Both the position numbers and the translations under genes were made by a program. From Dialister hominis (GTDB lineage: Bacteria; Bacillota; Negativicutes; Veillonellales; Dialisteraceae): a stretch of DNA of 64,000 nucleotides. The stretch is taken from positions 425,501-489,500 of the forward strand of contig NZ_AP019697.1 of the NCBI RefSeq assembly GCF_007164725.1, written 5' to 3'. Below the pieces are notes generated by a model. The model saw only the letters and a program-made list of their open reading frames with translations, did no database searches and was not told the origin of the DNA. Position 1 is the stretch's first letter. Each line of letters begins with the position of its first letter. Of the stretch, positions 1 to 7,264 are shown piece by piece.

Positions 1-2
1 CG

Positions 3-296
3 GACGATGAAATCGGAAAGTATGGCACAATCCAGAAGATTTATAAAATCCAGCCGCCGAAGAGCGGTGAATCTGTGGACAACGTAACTGCCGCAAAAGC
101 TCTCCTCAAAGCGCCAAAGGAAGAATCTTCTTTGAAGGCCCTGGGAGATATCCAGTGTATTTCAGGGTATGCCATTACGGTTCAGGAAGAACAGCTCAAA
201 GGTAAATTCACTATCAAATCGGATACCCACCATTTTGAAAACGGGATTCACACAATGGACCTGACATTGGAATACATCGGGGAGGCTGAGAAATGA
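3..296 (+). CDS. Phage baseplate hub protein, XkdQ / late-control-D type (C-terminal part)
   Basis: The frame is open from base 3 to the stop at 294-296, so this is the last 97 residues of a gene that begins before the window. The GTG at 75 is internal and should not be taken as the start. The C-terminus (GKFTIKSDTHHFENGIHTM, then LTLEYIG) resembles the end of XkdQ/phage late control D proteins, which form the tail hub through which the tube is anchored and resemble VgrG. It overlaps the next gene by four bases (ATGA), as expected in a tightly coupled late phage operon. Family assignment rests on a short segment and on gene order (XkdQ-R-S-T-U), so it is likely but not certain. Confidence 0.7.
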   Translation, partial: DDEIGKYGTIQKIYKIQPPKSGESVDNVTAAKALLKAPKEESSLKALGDIQCISGYAITVQEEQLKGKFTIKSDTHHFENGIHTMDLTLEYIGEAEK

Positions 297-724
297 AACT
301 GACAGAAGATCCATACAAAGGTCTGATTGAGCTTCACCGGCGGATAGCCAAAAGAGCGGCTCTGCAGCCGACCGCAGGAATAGGGACAATCATTTCGCCG
401 CCTCCAGGAATCCAAATCAGCTATCATAGATTCATCCTGGATAAAGAGAACATTTACATAGATGAATATTGGCTGCAGGGACATACAAGAACCCATAAAG
501 GGCACATTGTAAGTGAGACACAGCCAAGGGCAGGAGGGAGCGGAGATGCTGAATTCGCTTCCCATACCCATGATATAGACAACGATTACACAGACACACA
601 GACCAAGACTGACACATGGAAACCGGGGGACAAGGTTCTTCTGGTGCCGATTACCACAGAAGATGAAAAGACCACGGCACAGTTTGTGGTGCTGTGCAAA
701 CTGGTAAGATTGGACGGTAATTGA
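293..724 (+). CDS. Phage protein, DUF2577 (XkdR-like)
   Basis: This 143-residue protein has the length and position of DUF2577/XkdR proteins, encoded between the hub protein and the gp25-like wedge protein in PBSX-type phages. A central HTHDID-like histidine/aspartate stretch and a C-terminal beta-rich segment (KPGDKVLLVPI) fit the oligonucleotide-binding-like fold reported for the family. Its precise structural role in the baseplate is unknown. It overlaps its neighbour upstream by 4 nt and its stop lies just before the next start, so translation is probably coupled. Confidence 0.75.
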   Translation: MKLTEDPYKGLIELHRRIAKRAALQPTAGIGTIISPPPGIQISYHRFILDKENIYIDEYWLQGHTRTHKGHIVSETQPRAGGSGDAEFASHTHDIDNDYTDTQTKTDTWKPGDKVLLVPITTEDEKTTAQFVVLCKLVRLDGN

Positions 725-726
725 CT

Positions 727-1152
727 ATGGCTAATCCATTTATAGCGGGGCCTCAGAGTGATAACCTTATAAAAGCGTCTCATGAGACATTTCGGGAATT
801 TGCATGGGATTTTGAAAGGAATGATTTCATCCGCGACGACAATGGGCAGTACATCATACTGGAAGGTAATGCAGCGCTGAAGGTGTGGATATATAAATGC
901 CTAATGACAGAACGGTACAGATACCGGGCCTATTTCGATGATTACGGGGCCGAGCTGGAACAATTCATCGGGAAACCGAATGACGGGACAGAAGGGACGG
1001 AGCTTTACCGCTACGTGAAAGAAGCTCTTCAGGTAAATCCTCACATCCGTTCAGTTAATGATGTTTTCATGAAGCAGGATAAGAAAAAAGTCACGCTGAC
1101 CGTTTCCCTTGATACGGATTATGAAAGCCAGTCAGTAGAAGTGGAGGTGTGA
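727..1152 (+). CDS. Phage baseplate wedge protein, DUF2634 (XkdS / gp25-like)
   Basis: A 141-residue protein of the DUF2634/XkdS type, the PBSX counterpart of the T4 gp25/W baseplate wedge subunit. The N-terminal half contains the typical pattern in which a tryptophan- and aspartate-rich strand (FAWDFERNDFI) precedes a helix that carries WIYKCLMTERYRY. The C-terminal half has the beta strands KVTLTVSLDTDYES. I chose the ATG at 727, since GGACGG lies just upstream. A TTG at 721 in frame would add two residues. It follows the DUF2577 gene directly and is followed after 1 nt by the baseplate J gene. Confidence 0.75.
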   Translation: MANPFIAGPQSDNLIKASHETFREFAWDFERNDFIRDDNGQYIILEGNAALKVWIYKCLMTERYRYRAYFDDYGAELEQFIGKPNDGTEGTELYRYVKEALQVNPHIRSVNDVFMKQDKKKVTLTVSLDTDYESQSVEVEV

Positions 1153-1153
1153 A

Positions 1154-2218
1154 ATGGCATTTCAGGCAGAAGACCGGGAAGTAATCCTGGCAAGGCTCAT
1201 TGAAGCCTATAAAAAATACAGAAAGAATAATGCCAGCGAAGTGGAAGGCACTTTTGCATTCGACGACCTGGCGGCCAACTCCGTAGAATTTCAGAACATC
1301 CAGGCAGAAATGGAGCTGCTGATAGAAGCAATGTTCCCGCAGTCATCCTGGGGGGAATACCTTGACCTTCTAGCAGATGAACTAGGGAACGGCATGAAGC
1401 GGAGAGCCGCGACAAAGGCCGTGGTAGTACTTACCCTTTCCGGAACGGCAGGGACCGAAGTGAACACAGGAGTACTTTTTGCGACAGACGGGAAAATCAA
1501 CTTCATCACAACCGAGGCATGCACTATCGGAGAAGATGGCTTATGCACTGTAAAAGCAGAGGCCCAGACGGCTGGGAAAGAAGGGAATGTAAAGGCAGGA
1601 ACTATCGTCAAAATCCCTGTTTCCATTTATGGTGTGAGCGCAGTCACTAATAAAGAAGACGCTTATAACGGCTATGACGAGGAGACGGACGATTCACTTA
1701 GAGAAAGACTTCTGTTCAGGCTGAGACATCCGGTTACGTCCGGGAATGCGAATGAATACGTTGACTGGGCTGAATCTGTCGGAGGAGTAGGTGCTGCAAA
1801 GTGCATCCCGCTTTGGAATGGGAATGGAACAGTCAAGGTTATCATCGTGGATGCGAACAATGAACAAGCTAATGATGAGTTACTGAATGCAGTAAAGAAT
1901 TACATTGAAACAGTAAGGCCAATCGGGGCTTCAGTCACAGTTATAACGCCGGAAATTCTGAAGGTTAGCGTGGCAGCTGAAGTTACTGTAGCATCTGAAG
2001 ATTATGTTGCTAAAATTACGGAAGCCATTAATGAATATTTCAGAAGAGAAGGGTTCAACTCGAATTATGTTTCCATTGCGCACATCGGGAAGATAATGCT
2101 TGAGACAGGAGCTATCAGCGACTATGAATCGCTCACAATTAACGGAGGAATCAGCAACATTAGTGTAGATGATAACCATGTTCCACGGCTTGGGACGCTT
2201 ACACTGGAGGTAAAATGA
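1154..2218 (+). CDS. Baseplate J family protein (XkdT / gp47-like)
   Basis: A 354-residue baseplate wedge protein of the J/gp47 family. The segment NSVEFQNIQAEMELLIEAMFPQSSWGEYLDLLADELG and the later YGVSAVTNKEDAYNGYDEETDDSLRERLLFRLRHP, with the conserved glycine-rich GNANEYVDWAESV, are hallmarks of the family. Wedges of this protein link the central hub to tail fibres and change conformation on contraction. It stands in the XkdQ-R-S-T-U order. It has an AGGTG ribosome site 5 nt before ATG 1154 and ends two bases before the next start. Confidence 0.9.
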   Translation: MAFQAEDREVILARLIEAYKKYRKNNASEVEGTFAFDDLAANSVEFQNIQAEMELLIEAMFPQSSWGEYLDLLADELGNGMKRRAATKAVVVLTLSGTAGTEVNTGVLFATDGKINFITTEACTIGEDGLCTVKAEAQTAGKEGNVKAGTIVKIPVSIYGVSAVTNKEDAYNGYDEETDDSLRERLLFRLRHPVTSGNANEYVDWAESVGGVGAAKCIPLWNGNGTVKVIIVDANNEQANDELLNAVKNYIETVRPIGASVTVITPEILKVSVAAEVTVASEDYVAKITEAINEYFRREGFNSNYVSIAHIGKIMLETGAISDYESLTINGGISNISVDDNHVPRLGTLTLEVK

Positions 2219-2857
2219 ATGAGTTTAATCAGAAGTAGGCCGGTAGACATTTCATTATATCTACCAGGATTCCTTACAAAAAGTGCCGAATATAAAGCCG
2301 GGCTGGATGCGGAAAGCGGAGAGCATGAAAGAATGCGAATTGTACTGCTTGACATAGAAAAGCAGTTTAATGTCAAAACAGTAGACTGGGGGATAAATCT
2401 CTGGGAAGACTTGTACGCGATCAATCAGGATAGAAGCAAAAGCAGCCTAATTAGCAGACGTGATGTTGTGCTTGCTAAAATGGTTCCTCCATCCGTTGTC
2501 AATGAGCCTTTTATGGACAGGCTGGTCAATGCTTATGTTGCTGATAAGAAAGCCGAAATCGTAAGCTACATAGACGAATACAGAATTGAGATCCTATATC
2601 ACGGTGGGCAGATCCTTGATTATGATAATCTTCGGAAATCAATCAGAGAATATTTACCGGCGCATCTGGGATACAAACTGGTTACGTTCACTTCTGGAGA
2701 TTTATATTTCCATGCAGCCGGAATTGTCCAGAACTATAAAAAGATTACAGTCGATATGGACAGCAGTGTCCATCTGGAGGCCGCTGACACCACAATCCAT
2801 TATGCAGGACAAGTAGTCCATAATTATAGAAAATTATCTATTTCGGGGGGGTACTAA
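2219..2857 (+). CDS. Phage tail protein, DUF2313 (XkdU / YmfQ-like)
   Basis: A 212-residue protein matching the DUF2313/YmfQ family, the last baseplate component before the fibre genes in PBSX-, Mu- and P2-like phages. The N-terminal part DISLYLPGFLTKSAEYKAGLDAESGEHERM and the following EKQFNVKTVDWGINLWEDLY fit the family, where a short helical module recognises baseplate J. An ATG at 2215 in another frame overlaps the upstream stop; the ATG at 2219 is in the long frame and has GGAGG 8 nt upstream. The C-terminal 40 residues look like a repeat of a short beta motif (HAAGIVQNYKKITVD, then HYAGQVVHNYRKLSI). Confidence 0.75.
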   Translation: MSLIRSRPVDISLYLPGFLTKSAEYKAGLDAESGEHERMRIVLLDIEKQFNVKTVDWGINLWEDLYAINQDRSKSSLISRRDVVLAKMVPPSVVNEPFMDRLVNAYVADKKAEIVSYIDEYRIEILYHGGQILDYDNLRKSIREYLPAHLGYKLVTFTSGDLYFHAAGIVQNYKKITVDMDSSVHLEAADTTIHYAGQVVHNYRKLSISGGY

Positions 2858-2860
2858 ACC

Positions 2861-3904
2861 ATGGCTAAATTTCCAAGTTTAACATTTACCGAAGCAGGCA
2901 TGAAGATGCTGATTCAGTCCCAGAACGGGCACACACTCACTTTTACCAAAGGCAAGCTTGGCAGCGGCGTTCTGACAGACAGCGATGACATTACCAAATT
3001 TACCGACTTGAAGGCTCCCAAAATGGAGCTCCCGGTGGTAAAGAAAGATGATTCGGGTAAAGAAAAGATTTCCCTTACATTTAACACGTCAAACACGGCT
3101 CTTGAAGAAGGATTCGTCTCCAGAGAGCTGGGCGTGTTTGCAAAGCTGGACGACGGGGCCGAAACACTCTACGCATACAGTAACGCCGGAAACGATTATG
3201 ATTACATCCCAAACAAGGACACACCGACAGATGAAAACAGGTTGGTTGTGAACCTCATCGTAAGCTCTTCTGCAAATATTGCTGTGCTGGTGGATGGCTC
3301 CATCGTTTACGCTCACATGAGCGACCTTGACGATAGACTGCAAGTGACCGCTACGGTAGGGAAGCCGGCAAGTATGGACGAAAAAGGCCTTTGGGTGGAA
3401 ATCAAAGACGGGCTGAGATCTATTCTTCATCGGTGGAATAAGACAACGAATAGCTATGACACACTGCACCCTGAGACGGAATCTGCCCAGATTACCGACT
3501 GGCACTCTGGAATTATGGCAAGCCTCGCAAGCAAGACACTTGGGACCGTAGTGGATGCTATTACCACTGATTCAGTACTGGGAAAGCTTATAAAGCTGCT
3601 TTTAGATGCTAGCGGAGTAAAGTATTTAATTGATACAAATGGGTATGTATGCTTTGGCAGTCTGTTTGGCGGGCTAATTATACAGTGGGGATTCTACGTT
3701 TGTAATGCGAGTCAATCGTACCCGATAGCTTTTAGCATAAATCCATATTGTATTGCGGCGTCGGTGTTAGCTAGTACAACAGACTCAAATTATTACATCA
3801 TTTCGGTTGATAATGATAGTAATAGATCATTTATCTTGAATGGCTGGAGAGATAACGTTAAACAGGGCGACATTTATGCTGCTGTTATAGCAATCGGGAA
3901 ATAA
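2861..3904 (+). CDS. Phage tail fibre protein with exchangeable tip (expressed copy)
   Basis: A 347-residue tail fibre protein. Residues 1 to about 155 form the P2 gpH-like attachment domain (DUF3751), which fixes the fibre to the baseplate. A linker follows, and then the segment FGGLIIQWG, which in many phages introduces the gp53-like tip domain. The tip (residues about 275-347, ending WRDNVKQGDIYAAVIAIGK) contacts the host receptor. The codons for QWG at 3683-3691 lie inside the 9-bp core ACAGTGGGG that recurs in front of four further tip cassettes downstream. So the 3' 222 bases of this gene are probably just the currently selected one of five interchangeable ends. Confidence 0.85.
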   Translation: MAKFPSLTFTEAGMKMLIQSQNGHTLTFTKGKLGSGVLTDSDDITKFTDLKAPKMELPVVKKDDSGKEKISLTFNTSNTALEEGFVSRELGVFAKLDDGAETLYAYSNAGNDYDYIPNKDTPTDENRLVVNLIVSSSANIAVLVDGSIVYAHMSDLDDRLQVTATVGKPASMDEKGLWVEIKDGLRSILHRWNKTTNSYDTLHPETESAQITDWHSGIMASLASKTLGTVVDAITTDSVLGKLIKLLLDASGVKYLIDTNGYVCFGSLFGGLIIQWGFYVCNASQSYPIAFSINPYCIAASVLASTTDSNYYIISVDNDSNRSFILNGWRDNVKQGDIYAAVIAIGK

Positions 3905-3908
3905 TGGA

Positions 3909-4136
3909 CAGTGGGGAAATATCTACACGAGCAGTGATGGATTCGGAGCAGTTAATTTTCCTCTATCGTATACGCAAAATTGCTTTGGGATTTATGCCAT
4001 GGCACAAGACACTGCAGAAACGCATGAACATGTTTCGTACTATCAATTGGGAAAATCTAGTTGTATGTTTTATACAGAAACAAATCAAAGCGGTGGGAAA
4101 TCGCTGCATTGTTTATACTTTTCTGTCGGATATTAA
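3909..4136 (+). other. Silent tail-fibre tip cassette B
   Basis: Read from the CAG at 3909, the frame gives 75 residues beginning QWGNIYTSSDGFGAVNFPLS and ending with LHCLYFSVGY, then TAA at 4134-4136. It has no start codon or ribosome site of its own. An overlapping ATG frame from 3904 encodes an unrelated sequence and is a shadow. Length, the QWG entry, the 'FPLSYTQ...GIYAM' pattern and the final beta strand match the tip domain of the fibre gene upstream. It would become expressed if recombination at the 9-bp core joined it to the fibre stem in place of cassette A. Confidence 0.7.
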
Positions 4137-4150
4137 GCCCAGATGTTCAA

Positions 4151-4378
4151 CAGTGGGGACGTATAGTAAATTCTAATGGTAATACAAATACATATGTAAC
4201 ATTGCCAATCTCCGCAACACACGGCATAGGAGTTCTAAATGTATCTGATGCAGGAACTAGTGATGCCGTGTGGAATGGAGATTTAGTCTCCCAAAACATT
4301 ATATTGATAACGACATATCGTCCTAATGGCATTTCGACTAAAGGAGTAATGGCAAAATGGATTTTGGTTTATTTTTGA
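4151..4378 (+). other. Silent tail-fibre tip cassette C
   Basis: From the CAG at 4151 the frame encodes 75 residues: QWGRIVNSNGNTNTYVTLPI, then a variable central part, ending GVMAKWILVYF and TGA at 4376-4378. It is exactly the same length as cassette B and lacks its own translation start. An ATG-initiated reading from 4061 would enter it, but that start lies inside cassette B with no ribosome site. The 'VTLPISATHGIGVLNVSD' strand-turn-strand matches the gp53-like tip pattern (hydrophobic-Pro-hydrophobic). It lies tail to tail with cassette D, 18 bp apart. Confidence 0.7.
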
Positions 4379-4396
4379 GTAGACAACGTTAAATGG

Positions 4397-4609
4397 CTAT
4401 TTCCCTATAGCAATCCAATAACTGCCCTTCGACTCTGTAGGCTGGCCATCGCTAATTATTTGGATTTGATTCTGAGATAGCACTTTTACTACTCTGATAG
4501 ACCCAGAATTTGAAACTTCGCCATTTGCAGTGGCGACTAACGTATATCCGTTATTATTAAAAGCAATAGGTAAAGCAGTTAGCATACCATTGGATAAAAA
4601 TCCCCACTG
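4397..4609 (-). other. Silent tail-fibre tip cassette D (inverted)
   Basis: On the minus strand, from CAG at 4609, the frame reads QWGFLSNGMLTALPIAFNNN and continues for 70 residues to ESKGSYWIAIGK and a stop at 4397. Its end (IAIGK) is the same as that of the tip now attached to the fibre gene, and 'PIAF' is shared too, so the two are clearly homologous. An internal ATG at 4585 exists but leaves out the conserved QWG entry. Because it faces the opposite way, it needs an inversion between its core (4602-4610) and the fibre core (3682-3690) to be expressed. Confidence 0.72.
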
Positions 4610-4610
4610 T

Positions 4611-4853
4611 TTAGTTACTGCCGATGATAAGGCATATACCAGTCACGTTATTGGTTTGAGCCTTAACCCCTATACGTAAAGAGCAGGTGGTCGCCGTAAA
4701 GTTTGTACAAGCGCAACTTGCTGGATTGGATACTGGTCCTCCTTGATGGAGGACTGTAACAGCAAGTGCATGTGCCATTTGTACTGGATAAGTTATTGTG
4801 GCATCAAAAATTTGTTCGCCGTTTAAGTGAAACGTATCTGTTGTTACCCACTG
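4611..4853 (-). other. Silent tail-fibre tip cassette E (inverted)
   Basis: On the minus strand from CAG at 4853 the frame reads QWVTTDTFHLNGEQIFDATI and continues for 80 residues to VTGICLIIGSN, stop at 4611. It is the most divergent cassette: its core ends in T rather than G, giving Val instead of Gly after QW, and it contains a cysteine-rich loop (SCACTNFTATTC). The pattern 'TYPVQMAHALAVTV' still fits the tip fold. An upstream ATG at 4907 opens the frame through a hydrophobic leader-like stretch, but no ribosome site is apparent. The D core begins directly after this cassette's stop. Confidence 0.62.
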
Positions 4854-5089
4854 TAGAGGGATTGTTACGAAACAGGAGAAGTAGGTTAGAGTAAGCAGAG
4901 TATGCATGATTTTTTAAAAATAAAATCAATGAAAAACCCGCCAGAACATCAGATATCTACAATCGTAGAAGTGTAAATATATGCTAATCTGGCTGTTTTA
5001 TCCAGTATCAATAGTAACAACCATCAAGCCACGGATAATGCAGATAATACGGTAATGCGTGCGATTGATTGAGTAGCGTACTAGTAACA

Positions 5090-6115
5090 CTACTTTAGCA
5101 GCTCTATGCATTTTCGTAGCTGTCGCAAGCCCTTGTGTGTGTAAACCCTTTCAGTCACATCTCCTCCGGCATGACCTAATACACGCCGTTTTGCTGTTTC
5201 ATTGGCTCCTGCATTGTCCAGCAGTGTTGCTACAGTATGGCGGCAGTCGTGGGTTGTATGACCATCAGCTTTGATGGAGTGCATGACATCACGCCAAAGC
5301 TGGCAATAGCGACTGTAGTCATATTGCTTTCCTTTGGAATCCGCTATCAGATGCACACCGATTGATTTCATACGGTTTGTAATGAGAGGGAAAATCCGAT
5401 GATGGATGGGGATGGTTCTGATGCCGGAAACGGTCTTGCTTTTTGTAATACGCATGTATCCCTGCCGGAGGTTCACATCATTCTTCTGGAGTGCCAGCAT
5501 CTCGCCAACACGCATACCGGTGTAAAGCAGAATGAGCACCGTATCAACACCGGGCTCATCGCAGTGTGCCCAAAGCCGATTAATTTTCTGCCGACTGAAT
5601 GGATGGTGTGGATGTACAGCCTTATTCTTGCCGATTGATAGCAGGGGAGCGTAGCATTTATTTATCAACTCAATTTTCACAGCATATTTTTCAAGTAACG
5701 AAATCAAAGAGCGGACTTTCTTCAGAGAACTGTAAGACAGCCCGCTCTTTCGCATGGAATCAAGAATTTTCTGGTAGTCTGCATATTTTAGACTTTGGAA
5801 TGGCTCATAGTGAAGAGGAACCAAGTGCTTGAATGAATTGGTGTAGCTGTCAAGTGTTGACTGCGATGGTGCGGTGTTGACCGTATGAGCAGGAAGCCAA
5901 CGGTAATAGAGCTCAGCAAGCGTTATCTGATGACCTGGAAGGGAGCGATGGAAATGAAATTTATTGTAGTCAGCTTGAAAGATTTCAGCTTCAACCTGCG
6001 TGGAAAAGTACTCGACAGGCTTTTGCTTCCCATGAACGCTGATAACAAATACAAATGGCCTCCTCCGATTGCCGGAGAGCTTTTTGATTGAACCATATCC
6101 ATTTGGTTTACGCAT
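5090..6115 (-). CDS. Tyrosine recombinase next to the tail-tip array (candidate tip invertase)
   Basis: A 341-residue phage-integrase-type tyrosine recombinase. An N-terminal AP2-like arm-binding segment (YGSIKKLSGNRRRPFVF), a SAM-like core-binding domain (about 65-160) and a catalytic domain are all present. The catalytic residues are visible: Arg in TGMRVGE, His289/Arg292 in HDCRHT, His315 in LGHAG and the nucleophile Tyr325 in VYTHKG. It is encoded against the late operon between the fibre tips and the lysis genes, whereas the phage's own integrase would be expected at the attachment site, where a broken one lies (8658-8876). That position makes a role in rearranging the tip cassettes likely. 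Alternatively it is the integrase of a nested element. Confidence 0.85.
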   Translation of the reverse strand: MRKPNGYGSIKKLSGNRRRPFVFVISVHGKQKPVEYFSTQVEAEIFQADYNKFHFHRSLPGHQITLAELYYRWLPAHTVNTAPSQSTLDSYTNSFKHLVPLHYEPFQSLKYADYQKILDSMRKSGLSYSSLKKVRSLISLLEKYAVKIELINKCYAPLLSIGKNKAVHPHHPFSRQKINRLWAHCDEPGVDTVLILLYTGMRVGEMLALQKNDVNLRQGYMRITKSKTVSGIRTIPIHHRIFPLITNRMKSIGVHLIADSKGKQYDYSRYCQLWRDVMHSIKADGHTTHDCRHTVATLLDNAGANETAKRRVLGHAGGDVTERVYTHKGLRQLRKCIELLK

Positions 6116-6154
6116 TTTAAAATCACCTCATTTTTATTGTTAAGGAGATAACTT

Positions 6155-6601
6155 ATGAACGCAACAAATGTTGATTATTACATCGTCGGCTTTAAGTCGG
6201 ACGGTAGCCGTGCCGCCGGTAAAATTTGTATGTTTGATCCAATTAAACATCCGGATAAGCTGGAAGCCGAAGCAGAAAAGATGAAAGCGGATAATGCCGA
6301 TATTGTGACAGTAAAAGCCGTCACAACCGAAGATTACATGAACCTGCTTGGAAATAATACTAATGGGAAAGAGTACATCCTGAGCGGTGAAACCTTCGTG
6401 CCTAAGCCAGATTATGTACCCACCGAAGCCGAGGAAAAGCAGGCCGCCATCGCTACTATAAAAGCAAAGTATCATCCAACACTGGATAGTTTGGTAGAAG
6501 CTAGGGTAAAAGCGGCCATGCTGGGCGCCGACACCACTAAGATTGACAGCCAGTACAAAACTACCCTTGCCAACATGGCAACGGAAATCAAGAACGCATA
6601 G
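6155..6601 (+). CDS. Phage protein of unknown function (tail-fibre-associated position)
   Basis: A 148-residue soluble protein with a strong ribosome site (AAGGAG, 7 nt before ATG 6155). The N-terminus VDYYIVGFKSDGSRAAGKI is a short beta segment. The middle is acidic, and the C-terminal 60 residues (EAEEKQAAIATIKAKYHPTLDSLVEARVKAAMLG) are predicted helical. This arrangement resembles small XkdW- or tail-fibre-assembly-like proteins encoded after fibres, but I recognise no domain firmly. It starts the rightward operon that continues into the holin, divergent from the recombinase, whose start is 39 bp away, so the short gap may carry both promoters. Confidence 0.7.
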   Translation: MNATNVDYYIVGFKSDGSRAAGKICMFDPIKHPDKLEAEAEKMKADNADIVTVKAVTTEDYMNLLGNNTNGKEYILSGETFVPKPDYVPTEAEEKQAAIATIKAKYHPTLDSLVEARVKAAMLGADTTKIDSQYKTTLANMATEIKNA

Positions 6602-6615
6602 AGGAGGGATAAATC

Positions 6616-6762
6616 ATGGAATTTTGCGAATATTGCGGTAACCTTTTAAATGAAGACGGGCGCTGCCCATGGGATGGATGCCCGCACAATGCTATTTTGG
6701 ACGCCATGGCAGAAGCCAAAGCAGCCGATGAGAAGAAAGATAAGAGTGAGGACAAAACCTGA
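6616..6762 (+). CDS. 48-residue putative zinc-finger micro-protein of the phage
   Basis: A short frame with a good ribosome site (GAGGAGGG, 6 nt before ATG 6616) encodes MEFCEYCGNLLNEDGRCPWD followed by GCPHNAILDAMAEAKAADEKKDKSEDKT. Four cysteines in CxxC and CPWDGC form a plausible zinc knuckle, followed by a charged helical tail. Its stop overlaps the holin start (TGATG), so the two are translationally coupled. Small proteins of this kind occur before holins in phages of this group, but I cannot assign a function. Confidence 0.65.
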   Translation: MEFCEYCGNLLNEDGRCPWDGCPHNAILDAMAEAKAADEKKDKSEDKT

Positions 6763-7262
6763 TGGAATTCATGGGGCAGATTTACTGGTACGCTTACAAA
6801 TCAATTTGCAACATTACAACAGGATGGCCATTCAAACTGGCTGGCGGAGCAGTGCTACTAGTCGTTGCACGGCATGCCGCCTTATTTACGGCTTTTTCAC
6901 TGCTCGTTGTACTTGATTTATTCGCTAAATTCATTGCGTTGTCTTACGAGATGATAAAAACTCAGGGCACTGAAAGCCCATCGCTGCTGGAATCAATCAA
7001 AGCGATCCCAGAAGCACATCGGCAGCGGATTATCAACTCGCATGAGATGAAGACGCAGTTTTCCGGGAAAGTTATTGTCTACATCATTGCTGTTATGGCA
7101 GCTGGAATTGTAGATTTTATAGTTGGCCATGCAAACTTTAGTCAGATAGTCATCGCTTACCTGGCATCGACGGAGCTTCTGAGCATTATCGAAAATCTTG
7201 ACGATGCAGGTGTATCCGCCGTGCATGATTTAGTCGGGTTAATCAAAAGAAAGAGGGCGTAA
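6762..7262 (+). CDS. Phage holin (toxin secretion/phage lysis holin type)
   Basis: A 166-residue membrane protein with hydrophobic segments at about residues 24-50 (LAGGAVLLVVARHAALFTAF and onward), 105-122 (VIVYIIAVMAAGIVDFIV) and 125-145. The SLLESIKAIPEAHR loop and the final basic tail (LIKRKRA) also fit the phage_holin_4 family seen before endolysins in Firmicute prophages. Holins open the inner membrane at a set time to release the endolysin. It overlaps the upstream micro-protein by 1 nt and is followed after 2 nt by the GH25 lysozyme, giving a standard lysis cassette. Confidence 0.8.
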   Translation: MEFMGQIYWYAYKSICNITTGWPFKLAGGAVLLVVARHAALFTAFSLLVVLDLFAKFIALSYEMIKTQGTESPSLLESIKAIPEAHRQRIINSHEMKTQFSGKVIVYIIAVMAAGIVDFIVGHANFSQIVIAYLASTELLSIIENLDDAGVSAVHDLVGLIKRKRA

Positions 7263-7264
7263 AG

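Larger units (their letters stand above)
3682..4854. repeat. Tail-fibre tip array with five copies of a 9-bp core (shufflon-like)
   Basis: ACAGTGGGG occurs at 3682-3690 (inside the fibre gene), 3908-3916 and 4150-4158 on the plus strand and at 4602-4610 on the minus strand. A one-base variant, ACAGTGGGT, occurs at 4846-4854 on the minus strand. In every copy the second base begins an in-frame CAG-TGG-GG(N) (Gln-Trp-Gly, or Gln-Trp-Val in the variant) followed by a 70-80 codon tip domain and a stop. The layout is A> B> C> <D <E. The cassettes abut closely: the core lies 3 nt after the stop of A and directly after the stop of E. Bases flanking the cores are not conserved. Confidence 0.7.

Noticed and set aside
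3904-4176. Open frame MDSGEIST... on the plus strand after the fibre gene
   Set aside because: It is in another register from the QWG-headed tip cassette at 3909, has no ribosome site, and crosses a cassette boundary; the tip frame is homologous to the other tips.
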